Origin: Antedon mediterranea
Lineage: Eukaryota > Echinodermata > Crinoidea > Comatulida > Antedonidae
Assembly: GCF_964355755.1 (NCBI RefSeq)
Contig: NC_092673.1
Location: 20,651,001 to 20,715,000, forward strand
Direction of reading: 5' to 3'
DNA: 64,000 nucleotides
Both the position numbers and the translations under genes were made by a program. Of the stretch, positions 33,601-43,200 are shown piece by piece. The first letter of the stretch is position 1, and each line of letters begins with the position of its first letter. The notes beneath the pieces are model-generated. The model was not told the origin of the DNA, searched no databases, and worked only from the letters and a program-made list of their open reading frames with translations.

Positions 33601-35916
33601 TTTTGTAATGTTTGTAATGTAACTGCCTAGTTACATTCAAAAGGACGGAAGCATTAGGAAGTGTATTACCCGGACACTTATAGTTTACTAGGGCTGAACA
33701 AATTAGAATTTGTAAACTTAGACTGGGTATGCGCAAACCCCAGAGCACGTCTGGTCGTGTTGTTGTAGATGGATATGATATATTTTCATTTAAGTATAAT
33801 TATATATTTTTGTATAATTCAACCCAAAAATAAAAGTATTTTATCGTTTAAGAGAGTCTGTGAGATGTATGCAGACAGTAGTCTGTAAGAACTGTTAAAT
33901 AAACAAGTCATTTTGGCTGTGAACATAGGTCAAGTATAATATGATCAGTTTATCATTAAATAATGAAACAATCTTTCTTCTATAAATATTTTGGCGAATG
34001 GTGTGTATACAGTAGATAAAGAATTGTTTGTTTAGTGAGTATTTTTGTCGAAATCAATTTTTTTTTAAACTTAAAAATGTGATTTTATTTGTGTGATGAA
34101 CTACCCATTGCTGAGTAGGCAAACAAATTTATGAAATTTGTGTTATTGTTTTCCTTTAGATGTTGTCGACTGTGCTGAATATTATAATGTTTGAAGATTG
34201 CCGTAACCAGTGGTCAATGTCAAGGCCGTTGCTAGGCCTTATAACCCTCAATGAAGAGGTTAGTGTCGTGTATATTATTGCACATACAGCTCATATTTCT
34301 GAATGCAAATTTAAATAAAGGAGTAACCTACTGTACTGGGCTGAATTACGCACAGATGTGGACAACTTTCTTCTCCCGTAAGGGTCCCTTCGTGTCGAAT
34401 GCTGCCACCAAACAGCGCCCGGTGTAATCCCCTACTGGGTTCTTTAAAGATAGATGTGTACACTGGACCTACAGTTTTGAGTAGTTATCTGAAAAGACTT
34501 GTTCTAACACCAGAACAATGGTCGGGGGTGCTTTAAACCTGTGCCGATTGTATAGCTATGGTTTGTGGCGGCCAATTGTTTGCCACGAATTGCAACCTTC
34601 CCCCTGATGTCCAAGGATGGAATCCACCACTTAAATGTTTGTTTTGAGGACAGAGTATGTCCACAGATCTTAATACTATTGCAATTTTTAATTTATAGTT
34701 CTTAAGGTATTGTATAACATTTGTATTTCAAGTTAAATACGCATTTAGTATTAACACTATTACTTGTACTTGGTAAGTTTTATATTTTTGGTGGTTATAA
34801 TTATGTATATTTCTTTTATAGTATTTTGATAATTTACGCAAAACAATTACAACTGCTCAGCCCCCTGAAAAGCAGGAAGCAATGCACCGTTGTTTTGAGA
34901 ACCTCATGGATGGCATCGAGAGGAACCTACTCACAAAAAATAGAGACAGGTATGTATTGGAGTTTCTTATCTATTCAAACCTGGGCTCAAATCATCAATT
35001 AACAAACAGTTGTTAAGATGGTACAGTATATAAGAACTTTCCGCTACTTATTATTGTACTGATGATGAGAAATGGTTCTTGAAACATGTCTGAGCTCAAT
35101 TTAAATACTGTTTGGATTCTTATTATGCCATGTTTTATTTATGCTTATCCATAATTTTTTATTATCTTGATTATTGATTATCTTTAGTATTGATTATCTT
35201 GATAAATGATTATCTTGATTAATGATCATCTTGATTATTGATTATCTTACTAATTGATTATGTTGCTAATTGATTATATTGATTATCTTTATTATTGATT
35301 ATCTTGCTAATTGATTATCTTGATTATTGATTATCTTGCTAATCAATTATCTTGCTAATTGATTATCTTGATTATTGATTATCCTGATTATTGATTATCT
35401 TGCTAATCAATTATCTTGCTAATTGATTATCTTGATTATTGATTATCCTGATTATTGATTATCTTGATTATAATATTGTATGCTAATTGAGTATTTTGAT
35501 TATTGATTATCTTGATTATTGATTATCATGATTATTTATTATTTTGCTACTTGATTATATTGATTATTGATCATCTTACTAATTGATTATCTTGCTAATA
35601 AATTATTTTAATTATTTATTATCTTGATTATTATTTATTGATTATTTTGCTTATTGATTAAAGAAGAAGAAGAATAATCTTTTCATATTAAATATTTTTA
35701 AACAAAATTTCCAAATAATTACATTTAAGAACAGTGTTATCTTAGGGCCCATTTAATATAGCAAAATAATATTTCTACTGATTGTGTTTTTCACTTTGAT
35801 TTATTTTCAGATTCACACAGAATTTATCAATATTTAGAAGGGATGTGAATGATTCGTTAAAATCAACTTCTACGACAACCACAGTAGTAATTCAGAACTC
35901 GGACATGATGAGCTAA
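12672..35916 (+). CDS. XPO7: Exportin-7 (nuclear transport receptor, importin-beta superfamily)
   Basis: Twenty-seven exons: 12672-12689, 14389-14535, 15995-16088, 16444-16514, 16837-16932, 17175-17240, 17801-17905, 18609-18647, 18814-18940, 19293-19366, 20096-20215, 20554-20700, 21867-22097, 22646-22778, 23172-23277, 24057-24266, 24801-24945, 28008-28238, 28603-28691, 29216-29406, 30124-30178, 30786-30945, 31549-31687, 33411-33568, 34160-34258, 34822-34949, 35811-35916. They sum to 3285 nt, 1094 aa plus stop; human XPO7 is about 1087 aa. Conserved blocks include [113 protein letters not shown] and [17 protein letters not shown]; the protein ends in DMMS like the vertebrate one. The product is a Ran-GTP-binding HEAT-repeat receptor moving folded cargo through nuclear pores. 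The ATG sits in AAAATGGCGGA. Introns 19 and 21 look U12-type. No frame disruption was found. Confidence 0.96.
13993..14240 (-). mobile_element. 5S rRNA-derived SINE, copy A
   Basis: Reverse-strand 5S-like segment at about 14177-14236: ATTCCCAGATGGTCTTCCAC and TAACCGGGCCCAAG mirror the 3' half of 5S rRNA (GGGAGACC...GGGAATACC...GTGCTG). The body (CATTCATCTGAATGATGGAT etc.) matches copy B at 23672-23950. The 5S head is truncated. Lies in XPO7 intron 1. Confidence 0.7.
14640..15310. mobile_element. Possible inverted-repeat element with CCTCCGCC ends
   Basis: GCATACCTCCGCCTACTG near 14690 and ATACCTCCTTGGCGGAGGT near 15285 are similar segments, the latter itself palindromic. The intervening AT-rich sequence has no recognisable gene. 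Boundaries are uncertain. Confidence 0.3.
15722..15842. repeat. Dispersed repeat pair (AGTAGGACGCAACG family)
   Basis: CAGTAGGACGCAACG ... CGCTTGTGATTGGTCGA here resembles TTAGGACGCAACTC ... TGCTTGTGATTGGTTGA at 21645-21765. Both lie in XPO7 introns. Ends are not defined. Confidence 0.5.
16139..16347. mobile_element. MITE with AAGGCCAACTCAGACAG termini
   Basis: A 17-bp perfect terminal inverted repeat (16139-16155 and 16331-16347) bounds a 209-bp foldable element rich in GTCGTCTCGTC-type internal repeats, inside an XPO7 intron. TA lies directly outside the left end. Confidence 0.85.
16554..16715. mobile_element. TA-flanked MITE, copy 2
   Basis: Starts AAGCTCTGTTTATGTTATCA, ends TTTGATAGTGTAGACAGAGC plus TT; TA stands immediately outside both ends, the target duplication of Tc1/mariner elements. 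Inner ACCATATTTG..CATATCACTA units occur about twice. Confidence 0.85.
17459..17663. mobile_element. TA-flanked MITE, copy 3
   Basis: Same termini as the other copies. The interior is in reverse orientation and carries four AAATATGGGAGTGATATGC-like units, so it is longer than copies 2 and 5. Confidence 0.85.
18284..18556 (-). pseudogene. Possible LINE 3'-end ORF fragment
   Basis: The 90-residue stretch in an XPO7 intron contains NRLRKNIL and, later, [16 protein letters not shown], resembling the last residues of CR1/RTE-type LINE ORF2 (a basic block then a FxPSAIRxLN-like motif). Similarity is weak and recalled by eye. No polymerase domain is seen. Confidence 0.35.
19078..19252. repeat. Tandem repeat of about 36 bp (ATCATTTTCATGGGGATTCC)
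   Basis: About five imperfect copies of ATCATTTTCATGGGGATTCC followed by a short CATGTCATTA-like spacer, in XPO7 intron 9. Confidence 0.8.
19484..19625 (+). mobile_element. tRNA-derived SINE
   Basis: The head reads GTTGTAGCTTGGTGCTTACG (A-box-like) and GGTTCAAGTCC (B box, 19535-19545). The body contains AAAGACTTATTAATGTAGAG and CATCTTGTGTG. A homologous copy in opposite orientation is at 19826-19956. Confidence 0.7.
19826..19956 (-). mobile_element. tRNA-derived SINE, inverted copy
   Basis: Minus strand: GGAGTTGTGGCTTGGTGGTT (A box region), GGTTCAAGTCC at 19902-19892 (B box), then AAAGACTTTATGTAGAGCAT. With the + copy at 19484 it forms a large imperfect inverted repeat. Confidence 0.7.
20255..20446. 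mobile_element. Fragment of the TACCGTATTTATTTGAATAA MITE
   Basis: Right half only: GGCGTTTATTTGAGGGGGTG ... AATTTATTTGAATAAATACG GTA. The AATATTGCGTGTAATGTATG part is homologous to the interior of the 24401-24714 copy. Confidence 0.6.
20701..20815. repeat. (ATATAA)n low-complexity tract
   Basis: Nearly uninterrupted ATATAAATAAATATAT-type sequence begins right after the XPO7 exon 12 donor. It continues as a smaller patch at 21045-21075. Confidence 0.9.
20816..21020. mobile_element. Dispersed repeat with CTGACGAAGGGC...GCCCGAAAG motif
   Basis: At 20882-20909 CTGACGAAGGGC, TAGTATT and GCCCGAAAGC form a small stem. The following 100 bp (CTGGCTGTTTACTTT... ATCTCCATTGAG) match the copy at 44703-44860. 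A weaker relative (GATGAAGATTTGTCGAAAC) is at 60181. Such motifs occur in retroelement termini; family not determined. Confidence 0.5.
23325..23465 (-). mobile_element. SINE tail fragment
   Basis: TTACTTATTCTTATATAATG with GCTTATTGCACAATGC, then TTTTTTGGATCAAACTCATA and GGAAACATACTCC; the last part is reverse-complementary to 29010-29055 in the SINE at 28912. Boundaries approximate. Confidence 0.4.
23672..23950 (-). mobile_element. 5S rRNA-derived SINE, copy B
   Basis: On the minus strand 23945-23854 reads AGTTAAGCAACGTTGAGCCC, then TTGGATGGGAGACC, GGGAATATCAAGTGCTGTA, a clear 5S rRNA 3' two-thirds with its internal promoter region. A non-5S body follows down to 23672, shared with copy A at 13993-14240. 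This arrangement defines SINE3-type elements. Confidence 0.8.
24401..24714. mobile_element. MITE, TACCGTAT...ATATGGTA family
   Basis: Begins TACCGTATACCCCCAGAG and ends TTTGAATAAATATGGTA; inner GGCGTTTATATTTTAGG and GGGCGTTTATTCAAGG segments resemble the 11309 copy. Lies in XPO7 intron 16. Confidence 0.65.
25749..26587. mobile_element. Inverted-repeat element, AGCCCCTTTCTCACAGA termini
   Basis: A 17-bp perfect terminal inverted repeat (25749-25765 and 26571-26587) flanked on both sides by TCT. TTCTCACAGA or its complement recurs inside (about 25882, 26397, 26509), and CCGGTA/TACCGG palindromes are frequent, so the element looks built from repeated copies of its own terminus. No transposase seen. 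Confidence 0.8.
27631..27745 (+). repeat. Dispersed repeat (CTATAAACCGTAGGTCCAGT family)
   Basis: CTTCTCGGACTATAAACCGT, AGGTCCAGTGTACACA and GTGTGCACTGTAAAAGAACT recur at 46021-46145 (+) and in reverse at 34411-34515. A SINE-like element of unknown class. Confidence 0.6.
28692..29215 (+). other. XPO7 intron 19, U12-type GT-AG intron
   Basis: The donor reads GTATCCTTTT, matching the minor-spliceosome consensus RTATCCTTT. The sequence TTTCTTAAC, close to the U12 branch consensus TTCCTTAAC, ends 12 nt before the exon at 29216. There is no polypyrimidine tract at the acceptor. The splice restores codon frame (AT plus A gives Ile in DWIYPTY). A SINE tail lies within it. Confidence 0.85.
28912..29135 (+). 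mobile_element. SINE 3' part in the U12-type intron
   Basis: Starts CTTGTATCCTTAGGCAATAT and ends TTTAAATCCAGAATATCATT, followed by ATTATT; same family as 9634-9782. Confidence 0.5.
30179..30785 (+). other. XPO7 intron 21, U12-type AT-AC intron
   Basis: The only junction that keeps the conserved peptide (DQIYRMK then [11 protein letters not shown]) starts the intron with ATATCCTTTATC and ends it with CATTCAC. TTTCCTTAAT, near the U12 branch consensus, lies 13 nt before the exon. A GT-AG alternative preserving the frame was not found. A MITE copy begins about 15 nt inside the intron. Confidence 0.88.
30194..30342. mobile_element. TA-flanked MITE, copy 4, inside the AT-AC intron
   Basis: TCTCTGTCTACATTATCAAA at the left, TTTGATAGTGTAAATAAAGC at the right, inner CATATTTGGGAATATCACTA units. 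The insertion starts about 15 nt after the AT-AC donor. Confidence 0.8.
32611..33222. mobile_element. Inverted-repeat element, AAGGCCTATTTACACAG termini
   Basis: Left AAGGCCTATTTACACAGACA and right ACTGTGTAAATTGGCCTT pair, and inner AAGCGGTAAC / ACCGCTTACTGTTAC also pair. About 612 bp in XPO7 intron 23, with no ORF of known type. Termini match the element at 6853-7193. Confidence 0.75.
34411..34515 (-). repeat. Dispersed repeat (CTATAAACCGTAGGTCCAGT family), reverse copy
   Basis: TGTGTACACTGGACCTACAG and CCCCTACTGGGTTCTTTAAA are reverse complements of the 46021-46145 copy. Confidence 0.55.
35160..35662. repeat. Degenerate ATTGATTATCTTG tandem repeat
   Basis: About 500 bp in XPO7 intron 26 of 15-16 bp units such as TTGATTATTGATTATC and TTGCTAATTGATTATC, with a longer-range period of about 62 bp between 35330 and 35460. 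Confidence 0.9.
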
Positions 35917-36628
35917 GACAGACTAGAGCAACTTTTTTTACCTTGTATATGTGTTATTTCCAAAGAAGAAACAAGTTACTTTATCTTATTATCCTGATTC
36001 AATGATTTGTACTTGATGATGTCAATGAAAGGTTGAAGAAGAGGTACATGAAAACGTGACGGGACGGTTACAATCAGTTATATTGATGCAAATATTTGTT
36101 GATTTGAGAAGAGGAAGCGTTGATCTAAATCTGAGGATAAAAGAAATGGATGTGTTCTGATGCCTAGAACAAACAAGTTATGTGCATATCAGGTGATTAC
36201 AATGTTCATGCTGATAACAATTTGCAAAAATTGGAAAGCTCTCTAATATACACTACCATACTTTACCAAACATGTTTGCAAGTGCTGAGTTTATCACTGT
36301 GATTCCTGTCTAGGCCAGTTCCTGTAGGCATTTTGTCAAGAAGGTGTGCATTGCCTAACTTCTGCAAACTAGTTCAACTGGTCTACACTAGCACACTTTG
36401 GAAAATGTTTCTTGCAAAACTTTGTGTTTGCTTGAGTTTGAAAACTAAAGTCTGCTAGAGTAGACTAAGTCTAGTGGAAATAGTGTTGTGTATAAACATG
36501 TGTACTGGAACAAGAAGAAGTTAATTATTAAAATTACAATACACTCAGAAAATATGTAGATTATTATTAGTTAGCAATAATTTTAAATACTGAAATGTGA
36601 ATGTTGAAAAGTGTTGAATGCAAATATT

Positions 36629-36868
36629 GATACATACTGGTAAAATAGCCTAGCATAACTTGAGTTAGCACACACAGATACATACTGGTAAAATAGCTTA
36701 GCATAACTTGAGTTAGCACACACAGATACATACTGGTAAAATAGCCTAGCATAACTTGAGTTAGCACACACAGATACATACTGGTAAAATAGCCTAGCAT
36801 AACTTGAGTTAGCACACACAGATACATACTGGTAAAATAGCCTAGCATAACTTGAGTTAGCACACACA
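36629..36868. repeat. 48-bp tandem repeat, 5 copies, in the XPO7 3' region
   Basis: The unit begins GATACATACTGGTAAAATAG and ends GAGTTAGCACACACA. Five copies, 240 bp, differ only by CCTAGC/CTTAGC in one. Divisible by three, so two minus-strand frames stay open, but the peptide is only the repeat. If the XPO7 3' UTR is long this lies inside it. Confidence 0.95.
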
Positions 36869-37006
36869 GGGTCTCAAAACAGGCACTTTGTGTGGAGATG
36901 TAAGAAAGTTACAAGCATCAAGATATTATAGTGTCTTGAATACAAGGCAAATGTAAGAACAATTATGTTGAATAGTTTACAAAACTTCAAAATTAACGAA
37001 ATGCCT

Positions 37007-37012
37007 AATAAA
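37007..37012 (+). terminator. Candidate XPO7 poly(A) signal (proximal)
   Basis: AATAAA about 1.1 kb after the XPO7 stop. Another occurs at 37981-37986 (TTTTTCAATAAAGG). Either could end a long 3' UTR that would include the 48-bp repeat at 36629-36868. Confidence 0.3.
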
Positions 37013-37099
37013 ATGAATTGTTACAATGAAATCAAATGACATGTAAATTTATTGCTAATCAAGTTGTTTTAATTGAGGAACAATTTTCTGGATTTCATG

Positions 37100-37206
37100 T
37101 ATTCTCCCTAGATTATAATACGAGAAACCCTCCACATCTCCCTGGATTTTAATATGAGAAACCCTCCACAGCTTCCTAGATTTTAGTATCGGAAACCCTC
37201 CATGAA
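37100..37206. repeat. Tandem repeat of about 40 bp, 3 copies
   Basis: GAGAAACCCTCCACATCTCC and similar (GAAACCCTCCACAGCTTCC, GGAAACCCTCCATG), each preceded by an ATTTTAATAT-like stretch. Confidence 0.75.
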
Positions 37207-38520
37207 TTTCACCTGCAAATCTGTGCGTTATATCAAACTCCTTGCTCATGCTTTAATATTAAAATAATATTTGAAAACTTATTACATAAAATGATGTGTT
37301 TATTCTAATTTTGATATGTTTCATTTTTTTTTAAATTGTGATTGTGTTAAATTAAGCTTTTTTATCCTGTTTTTGATCATGTAGGCTTGAAAAGCAGTAT
37401 TATTTGTATATTGAAATAGCAGGTGTAAGTTGAAATAGTGGGTGTAAGTTGAATTGATGGAATTACGTTCAAATAGTGGGTGTAAGTGGAATTGATGGAC
37501 ATACTTATACATTGAGAAGGTTGAAAGTTTAAATAATAGGTATACTTGGAATGAAGTCTTTTGTTGTATCATATTACAATGTGTGTAAAATGCAATTTAT
37601 CTCACAGAATGAAAACAAGATTTTGTTTTTATTATAAGGTGTGTATATGATGCTAGATTAGATGTTGAATGTGTGTGAAATGATACAGCCTGAAAAAATT
37701 AAGAATTCAATTTAATATCAACAATTTTCTATTTGTTAATTGCCAGAAAAAAATGATATCACAGTTACACACAGTAATCACAATAATAAACAGAAATAAA
37801 AGAAATCATGCCAACACTTGTCCAAATTATGAATATATTTATGAAGTTAAAATTGCGGATTTAATTATATCCACAGTATGTTTTTTTCACTTACAGTTTG
37901 TGCTTTATGTATCCAGTGTTTATACTACATGTTTTTGTTTTCTGAGAGTGAGAGATTAGAATTGGATATATACATTTTTCAATAAAGGATATGTAAAGAT
38001 ATACTCTACTGAAGAAAACTGTTTGTAGACTATTTAATTTGTGCTAAAACTATTGTAGGCCTAGTCCTTACATTAAATTGAAATAGGCCCACAGTCAGAA
38101 ACATATGGGATATACCGTATACAGTATTGGTACATATGCACCATCCTATATCATTCTAGAACTTGGCCTAATAATGCCTGTATATTATTTGCCTCTCGGG
38201 TATTCACAATGTCATGCGCTTCGCACTATTTTAAATACCCTCGAGTGTGCCACATCTCCACTAACGCACTATGACTTGTGCATTATTTGTATAGTAACCA
38301 ATTCTGTAAAAAAAGGTCAAAATTGTGCAATTTTTTTGAAAACTGCATTTTCCGACCCTTTTGTTTATTGATAATATTGAATCTATATGACACATACATT
38401 ATTATATACAGTAGCAATTATCGCATTAATTGAATTTGAAGAAGTCCATATTTTTGTTATTTTTCAACTACACCCTCCCCCTTTGAACACAACTACCTCT
38501 TAATACAACTAACCCAAGGT

Positions 38521-38990
38521 AGTTGTCTAGGTGGTAATTGCCCAGATGGACATTGTCCAGCAGGTAATTGCCAAGATGGTCATTGTCCAGCAAGTAGTTG
38601 CCCAGATGGACATTGTCCAGCAGGTAATTGCCAAGGTGGTCATTGTCCAGCAGGTAGTTACCCAGATTGTCATTGTCCAGCAGGTAATTGCCAAGATGGT
38701 CATTGTCCAGCAGGTAGTTGCCCAGATGGTCATTGTCCAGCAGGTAATTGCCAAGATGGTTATTGTCCAGCAAGTAGTTGCCCAGATGGACATTGTCCAG
38801 CAGGTAATTGCCAAGATGGTCATTGTCCAGCAAGTAGTTGCCCAGATGGACATTGTCCAGCAAGTAGTTGCCAAGATGGTTATTGTCCAGCAGGTAGTTA
38901 CCCAGATTGTCATTGTCCAGCAGGTAATTGCCAAGATGGTCATTGTCCAGCAGGTAGTTGCGCAGATGTTCACTGTCCAGCAGGTAGTGT
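38521..38990. repeat. 30-bp tandem array with 60-bp alternation, about 15 units
   Basis: Unit CATTGTCCAGCAGGTAATTG plus CCAAGATGGT alternates with a version ending GCCCAGATGGA, giving a 60-bp higher period. Since 30 is a multiple of three, three frames on both strands stay open for 130-156 codons (e.g. LDNDHLGNYL, VIAKMVIVQQ). Non-coding is likelier: no splice context and no family match. It lies between the convergent XPO7 and PUF60 ends. Confidence 0.95.
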
Positions 38991-40089
38991 TTCAGGTGTA
39001 GTAGTGGTAATTTTCTGGGTTGTCCAGGGGGTAGTTTTCACATGTAGTACAGTAATAGTAATTGTTTGGGTTTTCCAGGTGGTCATTGTCCATAGTTATG
39101 CAGGTTGTACTTGTCTTGGTGGTCATTGTACAGAATTTGAGTTAATGTGTTTTTATTCAATACAACTGTAGTATGATAAAGATCAGCTTTCATCACTAAG
39201 AAACAACTATACACTCCAATATCACTTTTATAAAAAATTTAATATACATTTGTTAACATGAAACATGATACAATACAATGGTTGAAAATCTTCAATATTA
39301 TACAGACAAGAGTAAGAAAAGAAAACCGATTTGCTGTTGTACAGAGAGATAGTTCATTTTAACATGTTTTGTTGTGCATTCCTTTAACACCTGTACAGAG
39401 TACTATACCATTACAGTAAGAAATTCAACATAAAGACAAGATCTAAAATTAAACTAACTTGCATTTTAAAATCATTTTATGACTGCAGTTTAACATTATA
39501 CATATTTCTTAAGAAGCGTTCAAAGCAACTGAACATCAATTATTTTACAAGATTACAGAATCTTGTGAGGGTACAGTGTGCCATAATTATTCTCCAGTGG
39601 TTTGAATAATATTGCGTGCTGTTAATAACCAAAACACCCTGCGGTTAAATGCAAAAAAGTTGCAATAACCCAAGTGTACCAATTCACTAATCACACAAGT
39701 GACATATTTCCCTTAAACATGAAGTATTTCACTTTACTCAGGGAATTTTATTCACTTAGATACTAGGACATTTTTTTTTAGGGCGTTTTCCTTAGCCTTT
39801 TCAATAAATATCAATTAATTATTTCCAAGACCCTCAAGATGAATATAATAATACTAAAAGTAACTACATCAATTGCCCTGCAATTAAGGGTGTCTGAGGG
39901 CATATTGGCGCCACCAAAAAGGAAGGGTAAGCACGGGATAGATAGGGAATATCTCGAATACATTCCACTGTTAAGATTAAAGTAAGGTGATCGTGTTGGA
40001 CATTGAATAAAGTTTTGATGGAACCAATTGTACAATTTGTTTCCTGAAAACATCTATAATACATTATCATCATCTTCAACATTGTCCTA

Positions 40090-40214
40090 AAGCTTTGTCT
40101 ACACTATCAAACTTTATGTGACAACAAAATGTGATGTGCCCATGGACATGATGATATCATATCACTACCATATTTGGGGACATCACACTTTTTTTGATAG
40201 TGCAGACACAGCTC
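40090..40214. mobile_element. TA-flanked MITE, copy 5
   Basis: Starts AAGCTTTGTCTACACTATCA after TA and ends TTTGATAGTGCAGACACAGC before TCTA. It is the shortest copy, with a single inner ACCATATTTGGGG unit. It lies just beyond the PUF60 stop codon, in its probable 3' UTR. Confidence 0.85.
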
Positions 40215-40263
40215 TACATATTACAGTATTATTATACATGATACAATTACAGTATTTCTTTAA

Positions 40264-43200
40264 TCATGAGAAGTCTCCTGCTTCAAATTTGTCTTTTTCA
40301 AAAATTTCTGCTCGTACCATGCGTCCACCAAACCATCTCCCATTCAGGTTGTCCACGGCTGAGGTGGCTTCTGCAAATCAAAACAATCATAAGGCAAATG
40401 TATTAAAATTATTATTTGCAAATTCAGAAATGTTTTTACACCACACCGAATAATCGGAAGATACCATTAGTACTTGATAAAGTTAATATAATAATAATAT
40501 CCTGGATTTATATAGCGCCTAATGTTGTAAAACCGCTAAGCGCTGAACTGAGTTGTGCAGACAAGTCAACTTGAACTTGCTAGATGCAACTACATCAGGG
40601 CCAGCTTCATTCGTCTATGAGTTCCGACCTAGTTTATTACCGATTACTTTGTGTAATTTATTGCAATGTCTGTTATGTCACACACACACAAAAAAACTAT
40701 TGTGTACAACATCATTTTATGTCAATGTTGATATAGAGTTAGTTAAAGTTTCATTCAATATGTTTTGATTGTCATCAGGAATGAAAATATTGATCGAAGC
40801 GTCGAGAAATGCAACAAATCTTTTTAGAACTAATATATATGGTGTACCGCAAACTTTATTTCAACATTTACCAGATGTCTCGATGTAGACAGTTACTTGT
40901 ACCAGTACCAGATCACTTATGTTTGAAATCATTTTATTTACTTACCCTCTGGTTCACTGAACTTGACAAATATTTTTACGATGACTTCAGCATCCTCTTC
41001 TTCACCTTGGCGCTCCTGGTAGATGATCACACGATTGACAACACCGAATCGACCACATTCTTCCGTCACCTCACCTTCCAAGTCATCATCAAGTTCAGAA
41101 ATATCAACCATGTTTCTCAATACCACAACATTTGACTGAAAATACAGAAGCAGTTTATTATACAATCTTCTATTTAAATAACATGTATTTAAAAAAATCT
41201 ATATACACAATATTTATGTTATCAACCGAAGCTTTCAAAATATAATAATAGATGGAGGTTAAGCTTGGTTACCATTTCCACATAACACGCGTAGGTACAG
41301 CGGAAGTGAGTTGTCCAAGCACCAGTTCAGATTATCATCACGTCATAATTTGTCAAATTACCTGCGGCACAATTACGTCCTTGTGTTGTGTCCAAGTGGG
41401 AATCAAGCCATTTTGTTTCTTTATACAGACTGTCTCGTTCTGTAAACTTGATGATTAAAACTTACCTCAGACTTGCGTAATAATCTCTGCATCACCATAT
41501 GCCTTTGGTTCGTTCCAGATATTGACATATTCTCTTGCTCACTCAAGGTTTGTGGCATTTCTTTTTCAAGCTTTTTCTTGATTTCTTCTGCTGTGGATCC
41601 AGGAGCTGGAGCTGGTGGCGACATACTGGTGTTAATGGTCGAAGACATTGGCATGATAATTGCGGTTGGTACGGTGGTTGTCACAACTGGTGGAACGCCT
41701 TAAGAATATAATAATGCATTTAATATATATTATTTATTTCATATTGATAAACAATAGGTAGCTTTCGATGCAATGATTTCATTGTCAGCATCAAGGACAT
41801 TGGGATACACTTTTTTACTTGATTTACAATTTGGCTTCTGATATCGTGCAAACATCTGAAAATGGAAACAACAGCTTCTACTGTACACATACCAAGATAC
41901 AAACAGCACACTCACAGCACTTTGGGAGTGTAATTTGTAGCACACCTCTAATGATTTGTCACCCAAACAACATTTAACAGTGAGAATTATATGCATTATC
42001 AGCAGGGCCGTAGCCAGTATGCGGCAGAGCTCGTCTCGTCTGATTTTCACCACCCACCCCAACCCCCCAGCACATATGGGTCGCGTCATCACGAAAGGAG
42101 CCTTGTGTCGCAAAAGCTATATTGCTATAATTAGCTTTGAAAGTTGGAATAGTCAATTTTGACTGAAAATAATTTTTTTTTTTTTTTACATATTCGACAT
42201 ATTTAACTATTATAGTTTACTTTTCCTTAATTATTAAAACTTAATTTTGTTCCAAAATACATAAATTTTGACGTTTTTATAGACAATGTTGTAAGGTTTT
42301 GTGTGGAATTCTGACGATTTCAGTCGTAAACGGCCAAAAATCTACCCTATTTTTCAATCGAATGTTCTCGCCTTTCCAACATTGGAAACCCGTCACAACT
42401 GGTATGGTTTTAAAGCTTGAAACGTCATCTTTCAGAATATCATGAATAAACATTTGTATTTGCAATCATAGTCCAATCACAATCACTTTTATAAAGGCTT
42501 CGGCCTTAGATACAGCCAAACAAAAGGGACTAATCGCGTCCTCTGATTGGTCAATCACATGTGAGCATGCGTAGACGTATTGTTTACTTCCTTGGTAAGC
42601 TGTTCGCACGAGGTTTACAGTGTGCTAGATTATTGTTCTACTTTCGTGTTATAATTTACAATCTTTTAATAAACTATACTATAATTCTTTTGCATCATTC
42701 GAATTAGTAGTTTGATATAATTAATAGAAATGTCTAATTCTGATAATGAACGATCGGAAAAAGTCATAGCTGACGCTTTAAATGCTGGCCTTCTTGCTAA
42801 TGCTGACGATGCGGCCCGGCCCCTGTTAAGCGACTAGAGGCCTACATACATTCAGGATTTTTTTACTCGGTGAGGGGCTGAAGAAAATGGGGTAAGTGAA
42901 GATGAGGATGAGGATACTAAAGACTGGATGGGGATAGACGAAGATTCTGACGGCGAGGATAGTTATTGAAAACGAATAAGAATGTGTAAGAATTTGTATA
43001 GGCCTAATCATGATCTAGAGTAGAAGTGAGTTATGTTAACAGATTGTGTGCTCAAAATAATCCATTAATCAACATAATTATGCATTTTTAATTGTTGATT
43101 TTATATATGAAGATGATAATAAAATTGAAAGAAATTAAAGTGTAATCTTTATTCGTATTCATTCTTTAAGTGTGTAAAATTTCATGTAGATCCATTAATA

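Noticed and set aside
36567-36867. Two overlapping ORFs of 94-98 codons on the minus strand
   Set aside because: 48-bp tandem repeat in the XPO7 3' region read in two frames.
38468-39001. Three overlapping ORFs of 131-156 codons on both strands
   Set aside because: Product of a 30-bp array whose period is a multiple of three; low-complexity peptides, no family match.
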